Shown: positions 11,719 through 23,699, numbered from the stretch's first letter. The stretch: 64,000 nucleotides of DNA from Earliella scabrosa (GCA_022605405.1 JABYQQ010000014.1:1054001-1118000); one strand, 5' to 3'. Numbers and translations are program-made. The notes: generated by a model not told the origin, from the letters alone.

Positions 11719-12326
11719 ATGGCGTCCAAGAGCGTAGTCGACTATACAGCTCGTCGGGTAACCTACGAGACACCTCTTCCCCTCGCAGAGGTCATCGCGC
11801 GGCTCGACAACGAGATCAACAAGCAGGGCGGTGGACCTGAAGTCTTCCGCATCATGCGCACATCCACCACCAAAGCCGAACTAGAAGAAGGCTTCAACGC
11901 ACTGACCAAGGGGCACGACTTCGTGTCAGTTGTCCCATGAAGGGTCATCTACCAGTAGTCCGGGCCATGCGCTGACCGCTCCCCCCCTCTAGGTACTTCC
12001 TCGACAACCCATACCACCGCTGGATGAACGTGTACACTGGCTCCACCAGCACACCAGTGACGTTCGTCTACACATTAGGCAACCCGCTGATTGCGCAAGG
12101 CATGCTGCGCCATGACATAACTGGAGCACTACACATCCCCCCGAGAATCCTCGTGTCGGAGAGAGTCGACGGAGTAGGCACGAGGGTGGTTTACGACGAC
12201 CCTACGTCGGTCATCGCTGTGCCTACCAGAGATGGTTGCGCAGAGAACGCGGAGCTCAGGAATGCGGCTGAAGGTCTGAGTAAGAAGCTTGAGCGTTTGG
12301 TTGAGACTATCGTACGCGTGGAGTGA
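11719..12326 (+). CDS. DUF302-family protein
   Basis: Two exons, 11719-11924 and 11993-12326, giving 179 residues. The N-terminal third (VTYETPLPLAEVIARLDNEI) has the form of a DUF302 domain, a small alpha/beta fold found in bacteria and fungi with unknown biochemical role. The second exon (FLDNPYHRWMNVYTG, then TFVYTLGNPLIAQGM) completes the domain. A heptad-like C-terminal helix follows (ELRNAAEGLSKKLERLVE). No signal peptide is seen. The upstream 5'-UTR intron suggests regulated expression. The family call is by pattern only. Confidence 0.72.
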
Positions 12327-12939
12327 CGTGGTTTTCCTGCGAGGAAATATGGTATGTACGTTTTCTGGCGACTCAGAGTCCGCGCTGACTGAACGCACAG
12401 AACTGTGGGATTGCTGTACCAGTTGCTTACTCCCAACGAAGGATTCACTATCTCAAGCTCATCCACAACTCTCTTCCTCTTGTCCGCGGATCGAACTCAA
12501 GCTTGTGACTGGAACGCTATCTCACGTTGCATCGCGTCTCATGGGAGACGTGGTATCTGGTGAGTTAGTACTTGAACTACAGAGACCTGTGCAATATCAG
12601 ACTGACGTGGATAAATCCGAGCCAGGAGTTGCTATGGATACGTAGGTGCGTGTGGCAGTCGACTGTTCCGCCGCATGCTGATCAGACCTTCTGCTCCCCC
12701 TAGCCTTTGCTGTACAACTTGGAACTCAATATTTGATCTTGTGGTACACGGAGACGTCGTCTCGCTGGATCGCATCGCCTTCCCTGTCAACTCTAGACAA
12801 CATACATTGCCCCTGAGCGCGATTGCAACAGTGCCCTTTTCCCCATATACTTATACTTCCTTCGTAGTGGGCTAGCAAGAAGATCTCCGGCAAGCCACCA
12901 AAGTCTCACTCCCCCCTAAACCCGGAAGCTCTTGGAACT
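12327..12939 (+). other. Intergenic, DUF302 gene to HET gene
   Basis: No supported gene. Short open frames here lack any recognisable domain. An AT-rich patch (CATATACTTATACTT) near 12844 may belong to the promoter of the HET-domain gene. Confidence 0.4.
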
Positions 12940-14905
12940 ATGCGACTACTCGACACCACGACCGGGCGCTTCCACGAAATATCGAAATGTCCGCTACGCG
13001 GTGCTGTCCCACGTGTGGGATACGCGAGGAGAACAGTCGTACCAGGACATCCGCAAGATTCAAGAGGACGATTCGACTGGAACCTCTAGTCCATATTCCG
13101 AGCCCCCATCGTCCATCTTGGAGGACCCCAGAGTCTCTCAGAAAATCCGAAGCGCCTGCGCACTTGCTCGGGCCCACGGGTTTCGTTATCTCTGGATTGA
13201 CTCTTGCTGCATCGACAAGTCGAGCAGTGCGGAGCTTTCCGAGGCTATCAACTCCATGTACCGCTGGTACGCCGACTCATCAGTCTGCTATGCGTACCTT
13301 AGCGACGTCTCCGAAGACGCACAAAGGCTCCGCGAAGAGGATGCCTCTTTCCGTCACAGTAGATGGTTCCAGAGAGGATGGACGCTGCAGGAGCTCATCG
13401 CTCCTCGAGTCGTCATCTTCCTCAACGCCAACTGGGATACCCTCGGGACAAAATCCTCTCTCATCCGTCCTATCTCAGACATCACAGGGATCGAAGAGCT
13501 CATTCTCAACCAGCGGAAGAGCGTCCGAGACGTCAATGTGGCAACGCGTATGTCATGGGCCGCTGAGCGGCAAACGACCAGACCCGAGGATGGGGCGTAT
13601 TCGCTTATGGGCCTCTTTGACGTCCATATGCCCACGTTATACGGGGAGGGGCTGACCCGTGCTTTCATCCGATTGCAGGAGGAGATTCTGAAGCAGGAGG
13701 CGGATCAGACGTTGTTCGCTTGGGGCACTCTGGACGCCCCAACCCTCCCGCTCACCGTCGGTCAACAACCTCTGGTCCACTCGGACGAAGACGATGTACC
13801 CGGACTTACGTTCAGCACGTCTTTCTTCGCTCATTCCCCTGCGCAGTTCTGGGAGCAATTGGACCTACAGTGCATCGGCCACGAGGAATTCCTCAGACGG
13901 CCCGGCATGCTAAGCCGCCTCGGTGACTTCCCTGCGCCCGAGTACCATCTATCGCCCTACGGCGCCCGCACCCAGCTGCCGCTGATACCGATAGGGGCGA
14001 TTTATTCAGGTCGCAACCCGGTATTCTTGGCCAATGCTGAGTACCTCGCTGTTCTGCCTTACGAAGCACGGTCTCGGGAAGGCGAGCTCATCGCCATTCC
14101 ATGTGGGAGACAGAGCTTACGTGGTGTCACAGTCTTTAAGCGACAGTACTTCGCGGACGGCTTCCGGATCGCCTCAATATCGGACCGCCACATCAGCGCA
14201 TGGAGGCAACATCTGGACATCCGCACTGTGTATCTTCCCCGAGTGGGCGAGCCCCTTGTGCGCCCCGTGTGGATCCCGCCCCTTCCCCGCTTCGACCCGA
14301 ACGACTTCAAGGTCTCTCTAGCAGAATGGGTCGAAGAGGGTTTGAAGCTGCAGGGATATACCGTGGAGTCCGGGTATTGGCGGCACAACATGGTGGACAA
14401 CGGATGGCACAAGCTGTGGAACGACAAAACGCGCACCCATGTCTCGGTGACGTACACAGTATGGAGATTCCTGGGCGAGGACGGCGCACTCTCATTCGGA
14501 GGGCTTTCCCTCGTGGCGAGAGCGAGCCGTCGCTATGCAGATGACCATCCTGAACCGGAGTCCTCGTCCGTCCCGCTCACGAGGGTGTCGCATAAATGGT
14601 CTGGAGAGTTTTTGGGATTGGATCACTGTGTCAGCATGGGCCTCTTCGAGTCTGTGACTAAGGAGACACGGTTCCAATTCTGTGTGGATTACTCGGATCC
14701 TACGCACCTTTACATGGAGATAGAATGCTTCGGTGTTGAGCACAGACCGGCGTCCTTCCTAATAGCTGCGGGAACCATACCTTACTTGCTATGCGGTTTC
14801 ATGCTAGCTTCCATGTTCACACAGACTAGGAGATCCAACGGATACCTTCTGCTCTTCCTCACTATCCTATCGTACTTTGGGCTGCCGGAGGGTATACGTA
14901 TGTAG
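12940..14905 (+). CDS. HET-domain protein with one-base frameshift near the start
   Basis: HET domains act in fungal non-self recognition and cell-death responses. The frame 12986-14905 is open and encodes the HET motifs: YAVLSHVWD, FRYLWIDSCCIDK, AINSMYRWYADSSVCYAYL, RGWTLQELIAP, and LMGLFDVHMPTLYGEG. The only plausible ATG, at 12940, lies in another frame; it gives the expected start MRLLDTTTGRFHEIS, like MIRVLDTSNGKF in the second HET gene. Removing one A from the run at 12985-12987 joins the two frames and gives about 654 residues. So the gene is either freshly inactivated or the base is an assembly error. The C-terminus has one or two hydrophobic segments (IAAGTIPYLLCGFMLASM; LLLFLTILSYFGL) that may insert in a membrane. 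No introns are seen. Confidence 0.8.
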
Positions 14906-15282
14906 CCATCATGTAGATTTGTGGCTGTCGTGTTTCTGTCACAATTCGACTCATAAACCAGTAGTAGCACTCCCATAGTCGCGCTCTCGAGAAAGGTTGA
15001 ATCGCCGACTTATGCAGACACGGTCCGCCGTTCACGTGGTCGTGATTCAAGAGGCTTAGTATCAGATGTGCCTCTCAGCCTTTAGCAGTGAACCACTCGA
15101 AACTTACTCAGATTGCAACGGAAGTGTAAGCCTTACTTGACAGTGTGTGGCTACTTCCTACGTGAGGCTGGGGCTAACTTCACTGGCAACTTACTCAGTC
15201 GCTTCAAACTAGACTTCGAAGGCAATCAAGTCAAGATCAACCTCATCGCGGACACCTTGGATGTCGGAGCTGCAGCACTGAA
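14906..15282. other. Intergenic, HET gene to NmrA pseudogene
   Basis: No gene, repeat or RNA recognised. Confidence 0.4.
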
Positions 15283-16082
15283 ATGTTCTCCAAACTCATC
15301 TGTATCGTCGGGGCCACCGGTAATCAAGGCGGCTGTGTCGCTCGCCGCTTCCTCGCGGACCCGTCCTACCGCGTCCGGGGACTGACCCGCAACACCTCCC
15401 GGCCGCGCAGGCCCTAGCGGCTGCTGGAGCTGAGATCGTATACGCTGATCTTGACGATATCGAGAGCGTAGCCGCCGCGTTCTCCATCTTCAGCGTCGCG
15501 AACTACTGGGAGCCCTTCTTCCGTCCGGACTGCCGACAGCGCACCGCAGAGGCTAGCATCTCATGCCGCAAGTACGCGTACAGAGTTGAACTGCAGCAGG
15601 GCAAGAATATCGCCGACGCGGCGGCGCGAACGGTGACGGCACCAGACGCACCGGTGCCGCACCTCGAGGTCAACGCGGACATGGGCACCTCTACGCCGTC
15701 TCGAAGCTGCCGCCTAGGAAGAACTACATGGTCGAGGGCACGACGTGCAGCTGGAGCGAGTATATGCGACTCTGGAGCCAAGCCACTGGCGCCCCAGGAC
15801 GCTACCAGCAGATCACCCTCGATGAGCTCATTGAGAATGTGTCCGACAAGGAGTTTGGCCGAGAGCTCGGAGACATGTTCTTGTATTCCACCTCGCCTGG
15901 GTATGATGGCGCGGACGGGACACTGATCAAGGCTGCTGATATAAGGAGAGGTTGGTACTCAAGCGAACGGCTAACAGCTGTACATATGTACTGACGAAGT
16001 TCAAGCTCGGTGTAGACTGTCCTACGACGAGTCTGCAAGATCGGATGGAGAAGGGAGATTGGAGTGCCTTGTTATCAAAATG
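15283..16082 (+). pseudogene. NmrA-like NAD(P)-binding protein, decayed
   Basis: NmrA-like proteins are Rossmann-fold redox sensors or reductases. The start is well kept: ATG, then LICIVGATGNQGG with the GxxGxxG loop. A stop near 15417 requires a shift into another frame (AAQALAAAGAEIVYADLDD). NYWEPFFRPDC and QQGKNIADAAA follow. Then roughly 80 expected codons are missing before VPHLEVNADMGT. After a second shift comes YMVEGTTCSWSEYMRLW, and after a possible intron the C-terminal DWSALLSK and a TGA at 16080-16082. Two frameshifts plus a large internal deletion mark a dead gene. It sits next to the broken HET gene. Confidence 0.82.
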
Positions 16083-17004
16083 AGCCCGACGGTCTGCGAT
16101 GCGTCTCAAGCTCAAGCTCACAGGTGCTTGTCGTTTCTCAACCTCTTACACTCACGACGGACTCGGTATGCAATAGATATAGATGGGGCCGGGATCGGGC
16201 TCTTTGCGATGACAACCACTGGGCAGCCTTCTATCGCGAAGGTGGGGTAGTAAATCTGGCCAGCAGACCTCACATGTCGCTGTGTGAGCGGCTGATGGAC
16301 CCACACCCCTGATTTATTTGGTCGCTTCGACCGCATGTCGGAGCCTGAGATGGGGATTGGCAGTGTGGTCGGCGCGCGGCCACCATTTTGAGATTATGGA
16401 TATAGATACGGTAGAGCATTCTCCCGGCGAAAGTACGCACCTCATACAGCATGGTGCCTCCTGAAGTTCACTGCACTCGAATACAAGTCGCACTTCATAG
16501 GAAGGAAGGTGGAGCTGGACGGCGAGCGGAATTCCCCTAAGTTTCTCCATCATGTATCGAAGACGGGATGTTGAGGGCGAAGGAACGAGTGCCAGAGAAA
16601 CTAACGCTAAAACATCGTTGATCGGTCAAACCGAGTGGCATTGGATTGCCGCACTCGAGCGCATCGGAGAAATACGGCCAGTTGCTCCGAGAACCAGGGC
16701 ATAAGCAGCATGGCCCTTGGTCGCGTATGAAAGGGCCGAAGCGTAAGATGATCCTCGATTTGAAGAAGAGTGGCAACATACATATTAGGCGTGCATCCCG
16801 CCTCTTGTCCTGCGGAGAAATCCCGGCACTGAGCCAACACAAATATCGCGTGAATGCATTGTCATAGATGCATGCGCGTTGATTGTGGAAGCCAGCAGGG
16901 ACAGTGGAACAGGTTGACGCGATGGGTGGTGCACGATAGGCAATAGAACACGAGTGTATACCATGTTCATCGTCCAAGACAAGTGCGGGAGTGATATTGC
17001 TATT
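16083..17004. other. Intergenic, 0.9 kb
   Basis: No supported gene on either strand. Open frames here show no domain or intron pattern. The right end is the 3' flank of the small minus-strand gene. Confidence 0.4.
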
Positions 17005-17531
17005 CTATTGAGCTGTATCCTTCTGTTCCTTGTACTGCCGAGTCCACTGCGGCGGGCAAGTGAGTGCACGTTGGCAGGCCATCCGGGAGGAGATGTCACG
17101 TACACTCATAGATGGGATTGGCCTGACGGGTTGAACCAGCCGTCGCTATGCAAACGAGTTCCAGCGTCATTGCAGGGCTCGAATATGGTGTGGGGGTAAC
17201 TGGAGGCATGAGACTGGCGAACGCACCTCCTTGTCTGCGCTGACTGTGAAGACGCCATATGCGACAGCAAAAATCCCAGCAAATGCGATCGCGGTGTTGG
17301 TCTTCCAGTTAGCGGGCCGCGTCCACCAGCCACCTATGCAGATAGACGTGAGGATGAACACGACCTCCCATAATGACGCGAACTGAGCAGGCGGACGACA
17401 TGGGAACGAAACGCACCAGCTGGCGACCAGACCTCCTTCGGGTAGGGATATCTCGCTCCTCCGCCCTACACCATCCGCATGAGATCCAACAGCATCGAGA
17501 CTGTGTGTGTTGGAGGAAAGAAACGTACCAT
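17005..17531 (-). CDS. Small mitochondrial-type membrane protein (complex I accessory-like)
   Basis: Five exons: 17531-17529 (the ATG alone), 17465-17417, 17333-17227, 17145-17104 and 17046-17005, giving 80 residues. The protein opens MGGGARYPYPKEVWSPAG and continues GWWTRPANWKTNT. A single hydrophobic segment follows (AIAFAGIFAVAYGVF), then a basic tail (VRPIPSMSWTRQYK). This layout of a short Trp/Pro-rich head, one membrane helix and a basic matrix tail resembles small accessory subunits of fungal NADH:ubiquinone oxidoreductase. I recognise the pattern but cannot name the subunit. The exon structure is supported by matching phases at all four introns. It shares a 183 bp promoter with PEX3. 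Confidence 0.7.
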
Positions 17532-17714
17532 GCTGAGACGAGTAGGTGATGGTGGAAGGAAAGGTTGAGGTGCGACCGCGGTGGAGAGCACGTGTTTGGC
17601 AGCGCCGGCTACTGGCCGGGCGTCGAGGGCGTCCTGGGGTTGGCCGGCTGCCATTCGCTCGCATTCTGGGGACACGCTCGACACCTCTTGCTTGCATGCG
17701 ACGACCATCCCAGA
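17532..17714. promoter_or_regulatory. Divergent promoter, small mitochondrial-type gene / PEX3
   Basis: 183 bp separate two start codons on opposite strands. The pairing of a mitochondrial-type gene with a peroxisome biogenesis gene suggests shared control, but no named site was recognised. Confidence 0.55.
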
Positions 17715-19698
17715 ATGTTTCACGCCCTCGGGAACTACTTTCATGAGCGGCGGCGCGGGCTCACGAAGGCGGCGGGGTACGTCGGCGGCGCGTACATCAT
17801 CGGACGCTACATCTCGCAGCGACTGGAGGACGTCAGGGCATCCATCCTCCAGGAGCGGGCTGCACGTGAGAAGTGAGTGCTGTCGTGTTATATGCCTTTG
17901 TCTAAGCTAAGAGCGCGTCGGAACGCACTGCTCAGTCTGCGGCGGAGATTCGAGCAGAACCAACAAGACATATCCTTTACTGTCATGGCCCTCCTTCCTA
18001 CCCTCGGTAAACACATACTGCATGGTATGGACGTTGAGGGAGTCACCCAGGAGCTGCAATCCTACTCTCGCGCGCCCAAGGCACGCCTCGAGCTTCAACC
18101 TCCTACCGCGCCCTCCGAGTCAAGCGTCACCTCTAGCGTTGGCAGCGTCCGTCCTCCAGACGCAGACGTGCGTTCTGACAATGGCTCTGTGTCTGTCGTG
18201 TCCTCCATGGACGGTGTACCGACAGACATGTCAGCATCGTCAGCCAGTTGGGTCGACCAGTTCTCTTCTATGGGATCTTCTCAGGTCTCCGCTGTATCTC
18301 CTCCGGCGGAAGGCGAGGCATCTGGTTCCTCAAGATCCAGCATGGTTGGCCCCGACATGACAGAGTCTGTGCTCACAAACAGCTCGGTTGCAAGTTCCTC
18401 TGCGCCGGGACCGTTAAATTCGGTGAGTCGCAACCGCCGTGATACGTCACTCTCATTCCAACGAACGCGTAGACATCGCCGGATAGTCACATGGACGCGC
18501 TGAGCCCAACTACAAGAAGCAAAGCTGAGCTATGGAGAGAAGTCAAAATACTCAGTACGTAGCCTGCGCATTCGTTGCTCGGACGCTTGAACGAAACGAA
18601 CTCTTCGCAGCATTTACACGGACGTTGACTGTAATCTACTCGATAACTCTCCTCACCCTCTTCACGCATATTCAGCTCAACATTCTTGGACGCTCCAAGT
18701 ATATACAATCCATGATACAACAGGAACGCGACGAGCGCGTGCGCGAATCGTTCCAGTATGCTACATCAGTGTACTCCATGTTCTGGGGCGACAAGAGTCT
18801 TGAGGACCCAGACACTGACGAATTGGAAGAGTCCGAGAACGTGAGCGAGGAGACGGAGCAAAAGTATCTCACGCTTAGTTGGTGGATCCTCCATGTCGGA
18901 TGGAAGGACGTCGGGGAGCGCGTGAGGAGAGGCGTCGAAGAGGTCTTCGAAGGGTATGTACTACGTACCATCGATACCTTGTGGGCTAATGCGTTATTTC
19001 CCAGCGTATCTCTCAAGACGAAGCTCACAGCTGCGGACCTGCATCGCCTGATATGCGACGTTCGTCGTCGAGTCGAATATGAAGTAACCTTTGAAGGCAA
19101 GGAGCGTCGAATAAAGTGCGTGTGCAGAAGACAACCCCTCGTCTTCGGTGTCTAGTTATTCTTGTGTGCGCTATTCTGACTCTGTTTCTCGCAGCTTCAT
19201 GTCGACGCTTCTGCCACCCACGCCCGAGACGCTCCAACATGTGCTCACCCAGGGTGGTATTTCCTCGTGGCTCGCCACGGCGCACGACCCGACCTTCGAC
19301 GCTTTCCTCTCGGAAACTCGGACCCACGTCGCGTCCGGTTCATTCGAGCGAGTCCTCGAGGTCTGCCTTGACCGTGCTACGGACGTCCTATTCCGTGGCG
19401 TCGAGAAGCACGTCTTTGGCTCGAAGTCCGATGACGAGCTCATGCTGCTAGGCGGGCAAGAGCCGCGCGAGCGACTGGCTGCGATGCTCCCGGGGCTGGC
19501 GAGGTGGTGTCATCTCGCTCTGGAAGGGCTTCCAAACGAGCTTGTGGACGTGCGTGTGCCATTCTGTTACTCTCTGTGTTCCAAAGATAGTTGCTGACCC
19601 GTTTGCTCGGTCTGGCTATTCAGGGACTGGCGGATGCAAGGGAAGTGGAGGCGCTCTCGGCCATCATATATACCAGCTACGAAGACCGCTTTCGGTAA
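17715..19698 (+). CDS. PEX3: Peroxin-3
   Basis: PEX3 anchors PEX19 at the peroxisomal membrane and is needed for insertion of membrane proteins. Seven exons: 17715-17872, 17936-18422, 18473-18554, 18611-18953, 19005-19115, 19195-19549, 19624-19698, giving 536 residues. The N-terminus has the family form: a short basic head (NYFHERRRGLTK), a membrane segment (AAGYVGGAYIIGRYI), then LRRRFEQNQQD and FTVMALLPTLG. A long Ser/Pro-rich linker (about residues 90-215) is followed by ILTFTRTLTVIYS, HIQLNILGRSKYI, and a C-terminal part with STLLPPTPETL. Acceptor choices were fixed by the motif REN-LRRRF across the first intron. Confidence 0.94.
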
Positions 19699-21889
19699 TG
19701 CATTCGCTCGCTTCGGGATCGCATTTTGGGTGAACTTGGCGTTTTCTTCGCGCTCTACTCAACCTTGTCGTCGCCCGAGGTCATGAGCCAGGACGATAGT
19801 TCTGTTCCTAGGCCAGGCACGTACCTCATGCATGCTATATGCTGCGGCGGCGACCAACGCAAGGCACACCGAGTGCGCGTTGCATGTCACCTGGTCCAAT
19901 GGCCCGCCTCCGCGCCCACCGCAAGCTGTACCACGGTCGCGGGTCCGGACCCGGTCTCTCACCGGGTCTGCCGGTCAAGCAGGGCATGGCAATCAAGACT
20001 TTCGAGGCGTCCCACAGTTCGGTGCTGCGGAACCCCAGGAGGGTGGCATCCAACATACAAGGTGCGTCGTTCTCCAGCACCGTGACCGCGCCGGAAGCGG
20101 CTTTTGGCAGGTTAGGCTCGTGTCGTCGTCGCTCTGTGGTTTGCGCGTACATTGTCGTCAATGTGGACCCACCGCCGCTCGGGGCCGCGCTGGCGCTGAC
20201 GGTTGTGGACAGAGACGGACCACGGTGTTCCGCGAACCGCAACTGCTATCATTTTCCAAGTCCAAGTATAGCGCCCCGGTCTCTCACCTGCCCGCGAATG
20301 AGCATACGGTCTCTCGAACCCTCTTCCCGCGATGGACCCTGCCTTCTATCGTGCGGTCGATGGCTATCAGCGGTGAATGTTGAATCGCGACGCGTCCCGT
20401 GGTCGCGTCCGTCCGTCAGCGTTGAACCGTTCCGTGCAGCGACGATCCCGCGCCGCTTCGCTGTCTCTGCTGCATCCGATTCCCAGCGTTTCGGAGAGCT
20501 TCGGCGTGCTGTCAACGAAGCTCGCCGCCGTCGACGATGATACGCAGACCGCGTCGGGCGCCGGGCGGCACGGATCGTCTCCGAGTCTCCTTGTAGCTTG
20601 TGCGCCGGGCGTTCTGCGTTCTGCAGTTCGCAAAGCGCAATCCCGCTTCCCTACGAGCTTGTTTCTCGACGTCGGCGGGATCGTTATTCCCGACAGCGTT
20701 TGCGCGTGACGACGCTCAGCGTCCAGAAGCCGCCCCCGCTGCGACGTGCGTCACGTTTCTCGTCGCCAGACTCGGTGCTTTGTCCCAATCCGCAGAGCCC
20801 GCTGAACTGTGAAGCTCACCGTCGCCGACGGTCGCGCGCCCTTCGCCCTCTCTGCATTCTTCCAATGTTCCATGTCACTCAGTACTCAGTACTCATTCTC
20901 CGAGTTCCTCCGTTGCCCTTCCTCGCCGGCTGTTGAGGTCATGCCGTGCGCGCCGCGCGCGTTTGGAAATTGAGCGGGATGCGCGCGTACGTGCGTGCGG
21001 CGGGCGCGCTCCCTCTTCGCACTATCCAGCTCCTCCTCTCCCCGCACCAGTACCGGGTCACCGTAGATATAGACGGGGCTGGTGCCGGGCAAATATCCGT
21101 GCGCACGAGCCCCACGACCGGCATACATACGTCACCTTCACGCAGCGTTCCCTACCCCCAACGTCATCCCGAAAGATGAGAACCGGGATGTACATGTACA
21201 GCCAGTATCGACCTGCGCACGCACGCTCACATCTTGAGAGTCTCAGTCACCTCTCAGACATGCGCGCGTCAAACAAGCTCTGGCGGGCGGACGCGTCGAT
21301 CGCGGCCATTTCGCCGAGGTATACGCGCGTGCGCGGGTGCTTCCCGTCCTTCCGTTGCTTCCGTCCCTGTGGGCGGGTTCGGTGCGGGATGCGAACGTTC
21401 CGCGCGTTCGAGATGCACGCGGCCATACTCAATTATAATATGGTGCGCCCCCTTGCGCAATGCGTTTGTGTGTGGGTTGCCGTAATGCGCCCGAGCGCCC
21501 GCGCGAGGGGTGGTGCAGGTGGCCTGCTGTGTCGTTAGTGGGGCAGGCGTGCGCGCGCGTTGAATTGTGCATGGGATGTGCATGGGATGTGTGGAAGGGT
21601 GCTGCCGTCACTTTGTGCGTTGCGGGCCGTCGGGAGGACGCTAGAACGCAGGGGTGGGGGCTTCCGGTGCACTTGTGAGTGGGTCTGTTCTTCTCGATAC
21701 TATTCGTGCTGTGAGCCTGCGTCAGAGCAGAATGCTTGCTGCTCATGTATTCCACATTCAGATAGAGATACAGCGGGTTGATTTCTTTGTTACTGCCACC
21801 TTCGCTGGAAAGTATCGATACACCCCAATTTGGACTTATAATGCTCTCTCTTACGCCGCCAACCGTTCCATCGCGCACTTGAACGGCAG
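19699..21889. other. 2.2 kb without recognisable gene
   Basis: Lies between the convergent 3' ends of PEX3 and the oxidoreductase gene. Several open frames of 100-230 codons exist on both strands, but none shows a domain, a start context or a consistent intron pattern. The DNA is GC-rich. Near 21567 the 11-mer TGCATGGGATG occurs twice in tandem. A short CCGGTCTCTCACC motif occurs near 19951 and again near 20277. Confidence 0.4.
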
Positions 21890-23699
21890 TCAGCCCTCGA
21901 GGAGCTTCACGAGATCGACAGGCTTCCCATCGCTGTTCAGCGCAGCCTCGATGAACGCCACGTCCGCCAACGTCCCCCGCGGCTCATCAACCCCATCCTC
22001 CCTCCCCTCCACCGCCTCCAACCAGCTCCCAATCTCCCTCTCAACCCCACAGCTCCTCTCCTCCACGACCTCCTCCTCCTCCCTCCACCTCCCCTTCTCC
22101 TCGTCCCACACCGGCTTGCCCTGCGCATCGCGCGCCGCGGTGCGGACGACGACGCGGATGGTGCCGCGCGGGGTGCGCGTGCTCTCGAGCCACCCACGTG
22201 TGCCGGTGACGGAGATGCTGTCGTGCGAGGAGGTGACGCGCGATTGGACGGGCGCGCCCCAGGAGAGCTCGATCAGGCCGTGTGCGCCGGAGGCGGTAAG
22301 GGCGATGGCGTTTATGGTGTCGTGCGGGGCGAGGATGGGCTTTGCGAGGGAGGCGTGCGCGGAGAGCGTGGTGAGAGGGCTGGGGAGGAGCATCCGGAGC
22401 ACGGCGATTGTGTGCTGTTGATGAGGTTGGTGGTGGTGGGGTTTGCCGGTTCCGTGTTTGAGAGTCGAGAGTCGATCCATGGGTGGTCGGGAGCGAGAAG
22501 GACGGTCGCGAGAGAAGCACACGAGCATGCCGACATGGGTGTGCACGGGACCGGGAGCCAAGCGAGGGCCGACGTCGGGTGCGTGTAGGCCACATTGAAT
22601 TTGGAGGTCGTGACAAGAAGGGCGCGGAGAAATTGGATGAAAGTGAGGAAGGTGAGTTGAAACTTGAGACAGTGTCAAGCAAGGGGCGGGGACTTACGAC
22701 GCCACCATCAAGCTGTGTCAAGGAGAGAGCGCGGGGCCCCGGAGGAAATCCGAAAAAGCCGGGTCAGGCACGGAGCGGAGGCGTTATCATCATGGCCGAA
22801 AGCGGGCACGCACCAGGAAACCGCCTTGGTACTGTCAGAAATAATATCGGGGTGCATATGACATCCCAGGTGAGCAGAACACAAAAAACATTAGTAAGAC
22901 AGTAGACTCGGGACCGAAGCACGATCGGCACAGATGAGCAAGTCGATGCAAGGTAGTACGCACGTCAGGAACGGTGCGCCAGGGGGTGTTGTACCACTTG
23001 GAGTGCTCGTCGACCCAGCTGTACGCGCGCGCATTGAAGTACTTGACCTCGCCGATCTTGCCCCCGCGTACGATGCGGCTAGCGGCCTGGTACGCGGGCT
23101 CGGCCTCGAAGTTCTCCGCGACGCGCCAGACGAGGCCCTTGGGCTTGTACGTGGCCTCGTACTCTGCGATGAGGGCGCGGCCCTGTGCGACGTCGGGCGC
23201 GACGGGTTTCTCGCTGAGGACGTGCTTGCCGGCGGCGAGCGCCTTGCGGATCACGGCGGGCTGGGTGGTGATCGGGAGGACGACGATGACGCCGTGGATG
23301 TCGGGGCGGGCGAGGAGGGCGTCGAGCGACTTGGCGGGGTCCTCGTCGTTGTAGACGTCGGGCTTGTGGGCGAGGCCGAGGGTCTGCTGTGCGGCGTCGG
23401 CAAAGGCGGAGGAGCTCTTGATTGAGCGCGAGTAGACGGCCTTGAGTTCGATGGCGGCACCTAGGGCTGCGAGGGCGGGAAGGTGGGCTGTTTGGGAGAT
23501 GGATGTGGATCAGCATGTGTGTGATAGTCAAGAGAAGCGAGCAGGCGAGTAAGTATGATAATGGGTAGGAGGATAAGGAGGGGGTGGATAGTAACGAATG
23601 GTGAAACTCCGGAGGTACTTCGAGACGAGGACAGGGCGGGGACTGACCCTCTTTGGCGAAGATGCCGGCGCCGAGGATGGCAACAGCTTTGGCGGGCAT
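21890..23699 (-). CDS. Gfo/Idh/MocA-family oxidoreductase
   Basis: NAD(P)-dependent dehydrogenase of unknown substrate, cytosolic by lack of a signal. Five exons: 23699-23648, 23487-22964, 22831-22814 (18 nt), 22712-22698 (15 nt), 22414-21890, giving 377 residues. The Rossmann start AVAILGAGIFAKEAHLPAL, the EKPVAPD motif after GKHVLS, and YQGGFLLDGGVH (carried by the two micro-exons and the next exon) mark the family. The Asp/His of LDGGVH are the usual catalytic-site residues. The C-terminal domain (LSWGAPVQSR; ISVTGTRGWLE) is the substrate lobe. The two consecutive micro-exons are needed for the motif and all phases are zero, so they are likely real. The gene faces the beta-glucosidase across a 1.1 kb divergent region. 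Confidence 0.87.

Noticed and set aside
17334..17416. Hydrophobic stretch WEVVFILTSICI as a second membrane helix of the small mitochondrial-type protein
   Set aside because: It is intron sequence: GTGCGT..ATAG removal gives the continuous SPAGGWWTRP motif.
16172..21090. Similar 24-mers (ATATAGAYGGGGCYGG...) near 16178 and 21065
   Set aside because: Only about 19 of 24 bases match with no extension or context; probably chance.
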